A stretch of DNA of 64,000 nt from Fibrobacter sp. UWEL (lineage in GTDB: Bacteria > Fibrobacterota > Fibrobacteria > Fibrobacterales > Fibrobacteraceae): assembly GCF_900142535.1 (NCBI RefSeq), contig NZ_FRBE01000006.1:108559-172558 (forward strand). Direction: 5' to 3'. The position numbers and the translations under genes are program-made. This document shows positions 17,391 to 26,256 of the stretch, in pieces; position 1 is the first letter of the stretch, and the number at the start of each line of letters is the position of its first letter. The notes under the pieces were generated by a model. The model was not told the origin of the DNA, ran no database searches, and saw nothing but the letters and a program-made list of their open reading frames with translations.

Positions 17391-19172
17391 CTAGGGCAGA
17401 GACGGCAGCTTCAGCTTCATCCTATCCAGATTATTATCACCATTCTTCAATTTCAACGTATCGTTCATCGCACGCCAGGACGAACCATGTCTAAAAGGCT
17501 CCACGGAACCCCCATCCGGAATAAGCTTCCCTTCCTGAGGATAGTAATAATCCATGAAGTAATCACCTTCAACCAATTCATTCACAATAAAGCCGCCTGC
17601 TTCCGTACATTCACGCACAATGTACTTTCCTGTTTCAGGAGAGTAAAGGCGCACCACAGCACCGGGGCGACGAGCAGGAACAGAACCCATCAAATGAGCC
17701 TGTTTCAACTTTTTCACAGTCTCGAAACGGAGCAGACTCTTGTACTTCACCTCAACCACCGTATCACGGACGCCATTGCTATCGGCAGCGGCAAGAGTAG
17801 TATCCTTGTAACCCATGAGGAAGTTGATCACGGCATCCGTAGGCCAGGGTTCCTTCTTTTCCACACGGAAACGGACAGGATCCACCTGGGTGATTCCCAC
17901 CTGATTTGTATCCTTGCCAATGGCGAAATAGAAAGTCTGTTCCACGGAATCCTGCTTAGGCTTGTTGAACAGGACAACGATGGAATCCTGAGGGAACGGA
18001 TTCTTGAATTCAGAAATCACCTTCGCCTCGCTTACGGCGGGGGGCAGGGTATCAGACTTCATCTCCTTCCATTCCAGCTGAGCCTCATTGCGCAGGGTAT
18101 CCAGAGTACGGAAAAGAGAATCCTTTGCGGATTTACAAATGAACTTGTACTGGGTTTCCTTTGCAGGAGCCGGATCAAAATAGAAGTGGGGCTTTACGGA
18201 CTTGGGAGACTGATAAACCAGACGGGGGTATAGTTCAGTATTATCCGGGCCAACCAAGTAGCAGTTGGATGTATCCGTGAAAAGGGAATCAAAATACACC
18301 GGTCTAGTGAAATTAGCTTCTAGAATATTGGCGTAGGGCTGGTTCACCGATTCCAGTTCCAAGTGGGTGGAATCCATATCCGCAATGGCAATCCAGATGG
18401 TGTCCTTCCAATCCTCGGTCAACACTAGATCGCTCGTCCAGATACCCACATGTTCTGTAGCAAGTTCAATCTTCTGGTTACCATTTCCATCGGCAAAGGC
18501 AACCACACGGTAGCGGCCCGGTTTAAGCCCCGTCAGGAGGAAATTGCCGGCACTGTCGGCGCGGGTAACGTAAAGAGGAGGTTCCTTCAAAAGCTGCGGG
18601 AGGGAATCCAGCTGTTGAGTCGTAGTGTCCTTATATTTCTCCAGATAGCGGCGGCCCTTACGTTCCTCCCCCATCAGGAAAAGTCCAACACTGGGATACT
18701 CCTTCTTTTTCGCCATGGCTTCCGTCACCAATACGCGACCAGGAACCGTCAGGGAGTCAATGACCGCCCCCGTGGAAAACACCACCTGGAAAGGTTTTGC
18801 CAAAGCATTTCCCCGCAGGTCCTTGATGCCACCAGCAAAGGTAACCGTATAGGTAGTTCCTGTATCAAGCTCTGCCCTTGAAGTCAATTCAAGAGTCTTG
18901 CCCTTCACCTCAAAACGAAGCTTCTTCTCGATAGGTGGCGATATGGACACAGCGCTTCGAGGAACGCTACCGTTAATCCATTCATCAAATTCCAGCTTTA
19001 CGTAAAGTTCATTGGGATGGTTCGTGGTGTTAGGCGCAGGATATACTCCAGCCACCCGCGGAGGAAGCTTATCCTCCGGGCCGCCCTTAGGGGCTTCCTG
19101 AGTGGCACAGGCGAAAAGCACAACGCTCATCGCTGCTAAAAACCACCACATCTTTAACTTTCCCGTTTTCAA
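17391..19172 (-). CDS. lipoprotein with N-terminal Big_5 (SbsA-type) Ig-like domain
   Basis: A lipoprotein signal (lipobox LFAC, preceded by the Lys-rich start MKTGKLKMW) leads to GGPEDKLPPRVAGVYPAPNTTNHP and a Big_5 Ig-like domain ending in GIKDLRGNALAKPFQVVFSTG (about residues 35-135). This architecture is common in Bacteroidetes-type lipoproteins of about 500-600 residues. Further beta-sandwich regions follow, including a carboxypeptidase-regulatory-like segment (SAGNFLLTGLKPGRYRVVAFADGNGN, about 210-235) and a similar one near the end (GGFIVNELVEGDYFMDYYYP). Probably anchored in the outer membrane; function unknown. It is 27 bp downstream of lepB. Confidence 0.85.
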   Translation of the reverse strand: MKTGKLKMWWFLAAMSVVLFACATQEAPKGGPEDKLPPRVAGVYPAPNTTNHPNELYVKLEFDEWINGSVPRSAVSISPPIEKKLRFEVKGKTLELTSRAELDTGTTYTVTFAGGIKDLRGNALAKPFQVVFSTGAVIDSLTVPGRVLVTEAMAKKKEYPSVGLFLMGEERKGRRYLEKYKDTTTQQLDSLPQLLKEPPLYVTRADSAGNFLLTGLKPGRYRVVAFADGNGNQKIELATEHVGIWTSDLVLTEDWKDTIWIAIADMDSTHLELESVNQPYANILEANFTRPVYFDSLFTDTSNCYLVGPDNTELYPRLVYQSPKSVKPHFYFDPAPAKETQYKFICKSAKDSLFRTLDTLRNEAQLEWKEMKSDTLPPAVSEAKVISEFKNPFPQDSIVVLFNKPKQDSVEQTFYFAIGKDTNQVGITQVDPVRFRVEKKEPWPTDAVINFLMGYKDTTLAAADSNGVRDTVVEVKYKSLLRFETVKKLKQAHLMGSVPARRPGAVVRLYSPETGKYIVRECTEAGGFIVNELVEGDYFMDYYYPQEGKLIPDGGSVEPFRHGSSWRAMNDTLKLKNGDNNLDRMKLKLPSLP

Positions 19173-19199
19173 AAGAACCTTAATACGCCTTAATGAATT

Positions 19200-20588
19200 T
19201 TAGTCAATGAGGTGAATGATCTTACCCAGACGGCTCCAGCGGATTTTCAAGGGCAGGCGCCACCAAGTAAACGGATTGGTAAGAGCAAAGGAGCCGTCAT
19301 CATTCTCGAAGGAGAAGTAAATCACAAATGCCTTTGCCTTAATGTTACGGAGAGATACCACACCCCAGTAACGGCTATCCAGAGAATTATCGCGATTGTC
19401 ACCCATCATGAAGAACTGGGGCGTTTTCACCACGTAGTAATCCAGGGGCTTACCGCCCAGAGTCAACTTGCGACGGATTTCAAACTTCGGCTTCGTTTCT
19501 GCGGGAGCGGCAACCGTTGCAGAGTCTGCGGAAGGGGCAACAACCGCGGAATCGGCGGCAGCCGTATCAACAGCAACTACTTCCGGAGCATTCAGCAAAT
19601 TCACATTCCCTTCCAGATCCTGCAACAGGGAACCATCAAAACCGACGTAGCTTACCTTACGGGTAAATCCAGAAGGAGTGTTAGGATCAATCAGCGGCAA
19701 ATAGGCCATGCGGGTCAATTCACGAATGAACGTAAAAGGCACCGGAGCAGAAATGGTATCCCCCTGAGTGACGTGCTGCAGAATCATGTTGTTTCTGCGA
19801 TAGACTTCATCAATCAGCAAGCGGCGATCATTTTCCAGAGGAATCTTGAATTCCTCAAACACATGATTGTTCGCTTCTTCTCCATCCTTCAGGAGAGTCA
19901 AGTCCAATTCTACAGATTCATCCGGATTTTCCTGGGCAATGAGGGAGCGGAGCCACCAGGCCATTTCCAGAGAAAGAGAATCCACATAAAGAGTATCCCC
20001 TACAGAAGGAACTACAAACTGGCCACGTTCATCGCGAGGAGACTTGGTGCGGTAATAAGCAGTGTACTTGCCCTTGCCCGGCAGATATTCCTGCTGTTTG
20101 CCATTGACAGAAAGTCGTCCATGGTGGACCGCCACCGTGTCACCACTTACAGCCACACAGCGCTTGATGTAATCCTTAGGACCATCGGGGAAATGCACCA
20201 GATGAGGCTGACCCTGCAGGGGTTCGTGATCCCAGTAAAGGTTACCAAACATCAGGGCATTGAAAAGATGGGTGTAACGACCCGGATTTCCCTCCGGATA
20301 TTCAGGTTCACCCGGATAGCGGAAGATGATCACATCCCCTGCTTCGGGAAGAGTGTAACCAGGGAACTTCTTATTGCTAAAGGGGACGGGAGAACCATAA
20401 GTAAACTTAAGCCCCAGCAGGAAATCTCCAGTCTTCAAGGAATCTTCCATAGATCCGCTAGGAATCTGGAAAGCCTGAATCACATACTGAATCACAATAA
20501 GAGCTAAAAAGACGGGAACAATAATTTCCCTCAACAAGCCCTTCATAAAAGTCTTAAAAGAAAACGGTTTCTTTTCCTGTTGCTCCAT
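19200..20588 (-). CDS. lepB: signal peptidase I, enlarged form
   Basis: Leader peptidase that removes signal peptides at the periplasmic face of the inner membrane. One transmembrane segment (about 21-40) is followed by the catalytic serine in PSGSM (Ser46), the general-base lysine in DYIKRCVAVSGD (Lys142), and box E MMGDNRDNSLDSRYWG near the C-terminus. All catalytic elements are intact. At 462 residues it is far longer than most LepB (about 200-325): about 260 residues lie between the Lys box and box E, including a low-complexity Ala/Val/Asp/Ser/Thr stretch near the end of the insertion. The many exported proteins here fit a demanding secretion load. It is 11 bp downstream of the LytTR regulator gene. 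Confidence 0.95.
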   Translation of the reverse strand: MEQQEKKPFSFKTFMKGLLREIIVPVFLALIVIQYVIQAFQIPSGSMEDSLKTGDFLLGLKFTYGSPVPFSNKKFPGYTLPEAGDVIIFRYPGEPEYPEGNPGRYTHLFNALMFGNLYWDHEPLQGQPHLVHFPDGPKDYIKRCVAVSGDTVAVHHGRLSVNGKQQEYLPGKGKYTAYYRTKSPRDERGQFVVPSVGDTLYVDSLSLEMAWWLRSLIAQENPDESVELDLTLLKDGEEANNHVFEEFKIPLENDRRLLIDEVYRRNNMILQHVTQGDTISAPVPFTFIRELTRMAYLPLIDPNTPSGFTRKVSYVGFDGSLLQDLEGNVNLLNAPEVVAVDTAAADSAVVAPSADSATVAAPAETKPKFEIRRKLTLGGKPLDYYVVKTPQFFMMGDNRDNSLDSRYWGVVSLRNIKAKAFVIYFSFENDDGSFALTNPFTWWRLPLKIRWSRLGKIIHLID

Positions 20589-20599
20589 AACTCTCTCAA

Positions 20600-21376
20600 T
20601 TAGGTTTCCTGAATTTTCTTGAACATGTTTCTGCTTACAAGCAGTTCCGTCCTGTTGACATCATCCATGATTGCCATGAGCTTGCCGCTAGCGGAACGGC
20701 GGAATTCCAGCACATGGTCAAGCGCCACAATATTCGAACGATGAATTCGCACAAAACGGCGGGGATCCAGCTGTTTTTCCAAATCCAGCAAGGTCGTATA
20801 GATAAAATACTGGTTGGACTTGGTATAGATTACCGTAAACTTGTCCTCGCTATGGAAGCGCATAATATCCTTCACCTTCACAAGGATGGTCCTATCACCG
20901 ATCTTCACGAAAATCTGGTTCAGGTAGGAAGTATGTGCTTCCACCAGTTCACGAAGCTTTTCCCAGGTAAGGCCGCCCTCAGGCAAAGTTTCTTCCGATT
21001 CCGGGAAGAACTTGCGAAGCTTTTCAACAGCCACTTCCAGGCGATCCGCCTCGATAGGCTTCAAGATGTAATCCACCGTATTTTCTTCAAAAGCACGAAG
21101 TGCAAAATTATCATAAGCGGTGGTAAAGATAATCAGAGGAACATCGTCCTTATCCAAAGCATTCAGCACGTCAAAGGCGTCCATGTCCGGCATCTGGATA
21201 TCCAGAAATACAACATCCGGCGCATAATCCCTGATGCGTTCAACAGCCTGTTCCCCAGAGCAGGCTTCTTCCAGAATTTCAATCTCGGAGGAATACTTTT
21301 CCTCCAGCAGGGAACGTAAGCGACGACGGGCCAACGGTTCGTCATCAACAATCAATGCCGTACAATGCATCGCCAT
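20600..21376 (-). CDS. LytTR-family response regulator
   Basis: N-terminal CheY-like receiver with the acidic pair D11-D12, the phosphorylation site D59 (VVFLDIQMPDMDAFD), the Thr in FTTAY and the Lys in DYILKP. The C-terminal LytTR DNA-binding domain (about 145-258) contains ILVKVKDIMRFHSEDKFTVIYT and FVRIHRSNIVALDHV. Such regulators bind paired direct repeats and are usually controlled by a 5TM or histidine kinase, but no kinase gene is adjacent. The start overlaps the stop of the NlpE-like gene by one base (TAATG), so the two are co-translated. A second in-frame Met at residue 3 is an alternative start. Confidence 0.94.
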   Translation of the reverse strand: MAMHCTALIVDDEPLARRRLRSLLEEKYSSEIEILEEACSGEQAVERIRDYAPDVVFLDIQMPDMDAFDVLNALDKDDVPLIIFTTAYDNFALRAFEENTVDYILKPIEADRLEVAVEKLRKFFPESEETLPEGGLTWEKLRELVEAHTSYLNQIFVKIGDRTILVKVKDIMRFHSEDKFTVIYTKSNQYFIYTTLLDLEKQLDPRRFVRIHRSNIVALDHVLEFRRSASGKLMAIMDDVNRTELLVSRNMFKKIQET

Positions 21377-21840
21377 TATTCAGCCACCTTTGCGGGAACA
21401 GGTCGATAGATCTTGATGAAATCAGCGGTCATGCCATCCGCATCTTCGTAAACCGTTCCAGCACTTGTCATATAGCTCAAGTTACCAGAACCGATGCGTT
21501 TAAAGGTCCAGTGGATGGTATTGTCAGAAAGGGAAATCTTGATGGTAGAATCCGTCACCACATAGGTACCCTTCAAGGTGTCCACCACGGAAGTTTCCTT
21601 GAAAGTATTCTGGACTGCAACCACGGACATATCGTCCTTCAAGGTCATCTGCACCATTTTTGCCTTGCAATCATCACAGGGGAGCTGACCCGAGTAAAGC
21701 GCCGGCACATCCTTCGGAAGTTCGATAGGCGGCAAATCCGGAAGAGGTTCCTTTTTCTCTTCGGAACAACCGGACAACAACAGAGCAGTCGACAAAACGA
21801 CTGCCCCACTGAAAACAAAACGGGCAGAAAAAATATTCAT
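21376..21840 (-). CDS. NlpE-like lipoprotein
   Basis: A 154-residue lipoprotein (lipobox LLSGC). The segment YSGQLPCDDCKAKMVQMTL after the signal matches the NlpE N-terminal motif with its CxxC pair, and the following beta strands (GTYVVTDSTIKISLSDN) fit that small barrel. NlpE in Escherichia coli is an outer-membrane lipoprotein that activates the Cpx envelope-stress system and is linked to copper and redox stress. Here the gene directly precedes a LytTR response regulator with a one-base overlap, so a sensory link to that regulator is possible but is inference. It lies 18 bp after the SUMF1-like lipoprotein gene. Confidence 0.8.
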   Translation of the reverse strand: MNIFSARFVFSGAVVLSTALLLSGCSEEKKEPLPDLPPIELPKDVPALYSGQLPCDDCKAKMVQMTLKDDMSVVAVQNTFKETSVVDTLKGTYVVTDSTIKISLSDNTIHWTFKRIGSGNLSYMTSAGTVYEDADGMTADFIKIYRPVPAKVAE

Positions 21841-21858
21841 GCCCGTTAATTTAGCAAT

Positions 21859-22785
21859 TTAGCGATTTACAGAGATACGGAATCCCACAATTTCGCTTTC
21901 AAATAAAGGGTCTCTCTTGTCCCGTTCAGCGGAGGCCATGGAGGAAGCCGTCTGGGACCAGCCCCCACCTCGAACAACGCGATATTTTCCCGTTTCCGGG
22001 CCCCTATAGTTTTCAGTAGACCTTACGGGATAGGAGTCATACCAATCATTGGTCCACTCTGCCACATTACCGCCCATATCGTACAAATTATAATCATTGG
22101 GCAAAAACTGTCCCACCTCGGCAGGACCATTCTTTTGTACGTAATACGCATACTTGGAAGCGGATGCCGTATTCCAATAATAAGTGGTGGTAGTTCCTGC
22201 TCGGCACGCAATCTCCCATTCCGTTTCCGTAGGCAGACGTACAGCCTTTACGTCATAATCAATGGTCAAGTTTTTCAGATAGCGGGAATCCCCCATCTCT
22301 TCATAAATGTACGCAGTATCCAAGCCCACGTATTTTGACAAGGCATTACAGAATAAAACCGCATCATACCAATTCACATTGGCAACAGCAATTTTGTTCC
22401 CGACTTGCCTCATTTCAGGAAGCACCCCCATGACCAACTCATACAACTCTTGCGTCACTTCCGTCTGGGAAATTTCAAAAGCATCCACACTAAAAACCAC
22501 AGTACTGCGGTTCAGTTTCGACGCAGGGATCTGAACGAATCGTACCAAGGAATCCAAGTTCGCAAAAGCGTCTCCACCCTCTTCCGAAGAGGAATCGCTG
22601 GATTCCTGAACGCAGGAACTGGATTGCACAACGCTGCTAGAAGACTTAGGGCGGTTTGTCCCAGAATTCGGAGTGTAATCGTCATCCCCAACTTCATCGC
22701 CAGTTGGGGTAGAACAGCCCGCAAAAGCTGCAACCATCAAGACTGCAGCCCATAGGAACAAGGCTTTTCCCCATAAGGATTTCAT
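21859..22785 (-). CDS. SUMF1/FGE-like domain lipoprotein
   Basis: A lipoprotein signal (lipobox FAGC) and a Ser-rich acidic linker (to about residue 75) precede a formylglycine-generating-enzyme-like fold. Landmarks are FEISQTEVTQELY, VNWYDAVLFCNALSKYVGLDTAY, RLPTETEWEIACRAGTTT, YDMGGNVAEWTNDWYD and VVRGGGWSQTASSMASAERD, ending VGFRISVNR. The paired catalytic Cys of true FGE is not evident, so this is probably a structural or ligand-binding variant on the cell surface. Its ATG overlaps the stop of the 1146-residue M6-like gene by one base, suggesting that the products work together. Confidence 0.88.
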   Translation of the reverse strand: MKSLWGKALFLWAAVLMVAAFAGCSTPTGDEVGDDDYTPNSGTNRPKSSSSVVQSSSCVQESSDSSSEEGGDAFANLDSLVRFVQIPASKLNRSTVVFSVDAFEISQTEVTQELYELVMGVLPEMRQVGNKIAVANVNWYDAVLFCNALSKYVGLDTAYIYEEMGDSRYLKNLTIDYDVKAVRLPTETEWEIACRAGTTTTYYWNTASASKYAYYVQKNGPAEVGQFLPNDYNLYDMGGNVAEWTNDWYDSYPVRSTENYRGPETGKYRVVRGGGWSQTASSMASAERDKRDPLFESEIVGFRISVNR

Positions 22786-25700
22786 TAGCGGATTACACCT
22801 ACGCGGTACAGTTTCTTCTTGGTCTTGCCGGACTTAAACTTCACCTGAAGACGTGCGGTGTATACATCGGAACCTAGAGCAGTCAGGTCAAGATTTTCAA
22901 ACTGGTTGCGGCCAGCCACCACGTCGCTCATCTTCTTCTTGAAAACGCAAAGTCCCGTAATGTCAAACAGTTCAAGAGTAGCGGACTTCGCCTCAGCACC
23001 TACTTCAAAACGTGCCTGGGCAATACCGCCACGAACCGGATTGGGGAACATAAAGAATTCGCTGATTACATCCTTAGCCTTAACATCTTCAACGTCCTTC
23101 AACTTAGATGCATCCAGATAACCGGTACGTTCATTGCCACCCGCAGGAAGCGTCCAGGCAGAACTGCTTTCAGCGGCGTCTTCAGAAGCTTTCTGCAGGC
23201 GACGCGCGGTAGCACTACTACGATGGAATGCATAAATTTCCGGACCGCTGGACTTCTTGGACGAAACGGCATCCATCACGAAAATGCTCATGGGCTTCTG
23301 CTGGGAAATGGCATCCAGATCTTCATAGCTACCCATGGAAACAGGGAACTGTTCCGTCACCTGCTTGCCCTTGCCGGTAAAGGCATACACGAGGCCGCCA
23401 TTGCTGGGAACGAGAATTTCGGGAATTTCATCGCCCGTCACATCTACAATCAGGGGATCGCTATAGAAGCCAAATACCGGCGTTCCCTTGGTAATTTTCA
23501 CCGGGAATCCTGCCAGAGGAAGACCGAAACGATCCAGAGCATACACCAGGTTGTCACCCAGGAACACTACTTCGGGATAGCCGTCATTGTTAATGTCACC
23601 TAGGGCAATGCCAGAAGTTTCATCCTTCAGTCCACTGGTACCAGCAGCGCCACGCTTGTAGTTCTTAGTCCACAAGGTCTTTTCGTTAGACACGGCATGC
23701 ACGAAACCGCGGCTACCAACTGCAATCGCTTCGTTCTTACCATCTCGATTCAAGTCCGTACAGACAATACGGAATTTTTCCCCGCTTAAATTACCAGTTT
23801 CCTTTTGGTTGGTGGTTGCCGGAATAAAGCCATGACCGTCACCGACAGGGACAATGATAATAGATCCGTTTCCATCAACGGAAGCAATGGAAACGCTATC
23901 CCCATCCAGGCAGAGGGCCATATCCTGGACATCGGTAGTCCGGGTCAATACAGAAGGATCTGACTTCAATTTCATTTCACCATTCTTCAAGGACACACGA
24001 TCGATAATCTTGCCGTGCGCATAGAAAAGTTGGTCACCATGAATCATGGGACCCACTGTAGCCGTATCAGCCAGGCGAAATTCCTTCTGCATGGGAAGGG
24101 CACTACTTTCAAAGGATGTGCGGACAAGCATCTGCTGGTAGAGAGAATAAACGTTCTTTCCATCACCAGCCATACCCACCAGCGGTCCATAACCAGAACC
24201 TATTCGATACAAAGAAACATCCTTTTCTTCAGCCTTATTCAGCAACTGAACTTTCTTTACCACAGTATCCGCATCAAAGAGAGTATCACCCATGGCGGAG
24301 AATGCCTGGAGAGTACCGTCTTCGGCACCCACTACCACAATCTTTTCCCCGTCCTCGTCAGGATTATCCACAAAGACTGCGCCACGTACAGCCGTATTCA
24401 AGCCAATATCACGGGGGAAGGAACTGCCGGCAATACTTCCATCGTCAATAGAAATGGTAACGGAAAGCTTCAAGGCGCCATAGTTAATCACGCTATCGCC
24501 CAGGAATGCATTTGCAGTTTTTTCCTTGCGGGCATCTTCGGGAACCGCAACAGAAATCTTGATACCCGTATAGCCACCCTGAGTGGTCATGGTGTTGGCA
24601 TAACCCGTTGCACCAATGAAGTCCACCACATCGTATTTCTTGGAGCTGCTACTGGTTGCAACACGCTGGTGAGGAAGCAAGTCCGTTCCTGCGCCGTAGT
24701 CGTAAGTATCTTCACCCAAGGCATTCTTGAATGTCTTTCCAATACTCAGGACACCATCCGATTCCACCATGGAAATACCGAACTGATGATCCCGAAGGGT
24801 ATCGCCGCCCCAGAAATTGGCAACGCCATAGGGCAAGGTTTCCTTCAGATACCATTCATTGACCTTCCATACCACAATGCCGCTGGCAGGAATGCCTGCA
24901 TCGAAGGAACTGACATTCGTAATGATGCCGCTAGCCTTGGACTTGTTTACCACACGTTTTCCATCATTGGAAATGCTATCCTCAAACACAAGATGCAAGC
25001 TATCCACGGGGACCGTCGTCACATCCGTCTCGTCCCCTTCATCAGATTCGCCAGTGGTAACGCTTACGGTGCCGTCCTTATTCCAGGAGCGCTGACGGTT
25101 TTCGATGAGCAAGTATTCAGAGGCATTCAGGGGAACCTTCAGGATTTCCACGCCGTCTTCGGAACTTCCTGCAGCGACCACGTCAACAGTCACAGGCTTA
25201 CCTGCCGTAGGACGGACTTCCTTCACCTTGGACCAGCCCATATAGGCGCGTTCCCAGGCAGCAGGCATAGAGGGCAAGAATCCGTTTCCTGCATTATAGC
25301 CCGCAAAATCCATCAAGTCAAAATAGCCCAGTCGAGAAATGCCCTTATAAGTATCGTAGGTATCCGGGAGACCAAGAGCCTTTGCAATCTGGTTCACCAT
25401 AATACCGTTCACGCCCCAGTTCAAACCATCCTGAGAGGCGGTCTCACTGACAATCATCACCGCCTTCAAAGTATCGAAGGCAGCGCCTTCCAGAAGAATA
25501 CCATCTGCAACAGCACGTACAGAATCCTTGCCTGCAGAAGTCTGGACCGTATCAGGAGTTGTGGAGACATTCTTCAGGGAATCCGGCAAATACTGCCAGT
25601 TCGCCCCGTCAATATACACGTCCATAAAGTCCGCAGGAGTATCCGCATGGTTGGTACCCATGCTACCGCCATCCACCAGGCGGCTAGCCCCCGCATGAAT

Positions 25701-26225
25701 AATCATGAAGGCACGCTTGGTATTGGAATTTTCCGGCAGGGGAATCTCAAAAGGAGAATCTCCAGGCTGATGGGAGGCCATCACGGCGTCATACACGAAC
25801 TGCAGATAGTCGCGGCTACGAGCTTCGTCAAATTCCGCAGTCTTCTCGCCCTTCAGCTTGCTGGTGCGATTGTAGTCAATGATCTGCTTTTTCAACTCAT
25901 AAGCGCTGCTTCCCCCTTCCGGGAAGATGCGATACTTGATTACCAAATTGCCATGGCTTGCGGCCTTGAAGTAGGAATTGGCAAATTCAAAATGTTTCTT
26001 CCAGTAAGAAGCGGAGCCGCGACGACCTGTAGGATCCAGCTTGTAGTCCTTCTTATGGGTAGAATCGGAATCAAAATGTCCCAGCCCTGTGGTAAGGGAA
26101 TTATCGGGAGATTCCTTGGCAAACTGCACACGCATGGCAAACACTTCCAGAGTGTCCACAGCAAAAGCGGCAGGAGCAAGGAAGAATGCCGTCAGCAAAA
26201 ACAAATTCAAAAACTTTTTCATCAC
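22785..26225 (-). CDS. secreted M6-peptidase-like protein with degenerate active site, beta-propeller-like repeats and type IX-like tail
   Basis: A signal peptide (AFA-VD) is followed by an M6 (immune inhibitor A)-like domain to about residue 400. The segment GVNGIMVNQIAKALGLPDTYDT (271-292) aligns with the zinc motif region HEYGHDLGLPDLYDT of M6 enzymes, but HExxH is replaced by N278-Q-I-A-K282, so catalysis is unlikely. The downstream FDLMDFAGYNAG and AAWERAYMGW keep the family pattern. Residues about 600-1000 hold FG-GAP/PQQ-like repeats (DLNRDGKNEAIAVGSRGFVHAV, GDINNDGYPEVVFLGDNLVYAL). The last 90 residues (FMFPNPV to YRVGVIR) resemble a type A type IX sorting domain. Probably a surface protein with a binding role. 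Confidence 0.85.
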   Translation of the reverse strand: MMKKFLNLFLLTAFFLAPAAFAVDTLEVFAMRVQFAKESPDNSLTTGLGHFDSDSTHKKDYKLDPTGRRGSASYWKKHFEFANSYFKAASHGNLVIKYRIFPEGGSSAYELKKQIIDYNRTSKLKGEKTAEFDEARSRDYLQFVYDAVMASHQPGDSPFEIPLPENSNTKRAFMIIHAGASRLVDGGSMGTNHADTPADFMDVYIDGANWQYLPDSLKNVSTTPDTVQTSAGKDSVRAVADGILLEGAAFDTLKAVMIVSETASQDGLNWGVNGIMVNQIAKALGLPDTYDTYKGISRLGYFDLMDFAGYNAGNGFLPSMPAAWERAYMGWSKVKEVRPTAGKPVTVDVVAAGSSEDGVEILKVPLNASEYLLIENRQRSWNKDGTVSVTTGESDEGDETDVTTVPVDSLHLVFEDSISNDGKRVVNKSKASGIITNVSSFDAGIPASGIVVWKVNEWYLKETLPYGVANFWGGDTLRDHQFGISMVESDGVLSIGKTFKNALGEDTYDYGAGTDLLPHQRVATSSSSKKYDVVDFIGATGYANTMTTQGGYTGIKISVAVPEDARKEKTANAFLGDSVINYGALKLSVTISIDDGSIAGSSFPRDIGLNTAVRGAVFVDNPDEDGEKIVVVGAEDGTLQAFSAMGDTLFDADTVVKKVQLLNKAEEKDVSLYRIGSGYGPLVGMAGDGKNVYSLYQQMLVRTSFESSALPMQKEFRLADTATVGPMIHGDQLFYAHGKIIDRVSLKNGEMKLKSDPSVLTRTTDVQDMALCLDGDSVSIASVDGNGSIIIVPVGDGHGFIPATTNQKETGNLSGEKFRIVCTDLNRDGKNEAIAVGSRGFVHAVSNEKTLWTKNYKRGAAGTSGLKDETSGIALGDINNDGYPEVVFLGDNLVYALDRFGLPLAGFPVKITKGTPVFGFYSDPLIVDVTGDEIPEILVPSNGGLVYAFTGKGKQVTEQFPVSMGSYEDLDAISQQKPMSIFVMDAVSSKKSSGPEIYAFHRSSATARRLQKASEDAAESSSAWTLPAGGNERTGYLDASKLKDVEDVKAKDVISEFFMFPNPVRGGIAQARFEVGAEAKSATLELFDITGLCVFKKKMSDVVAGRNQFENLDLTALGSDVYTARLQVKFKSGKTKKKLYRVGVIR

Positions 26226-26256
26226 ATCCTCAATCTACAAAATCCAGAGGAAGGCG

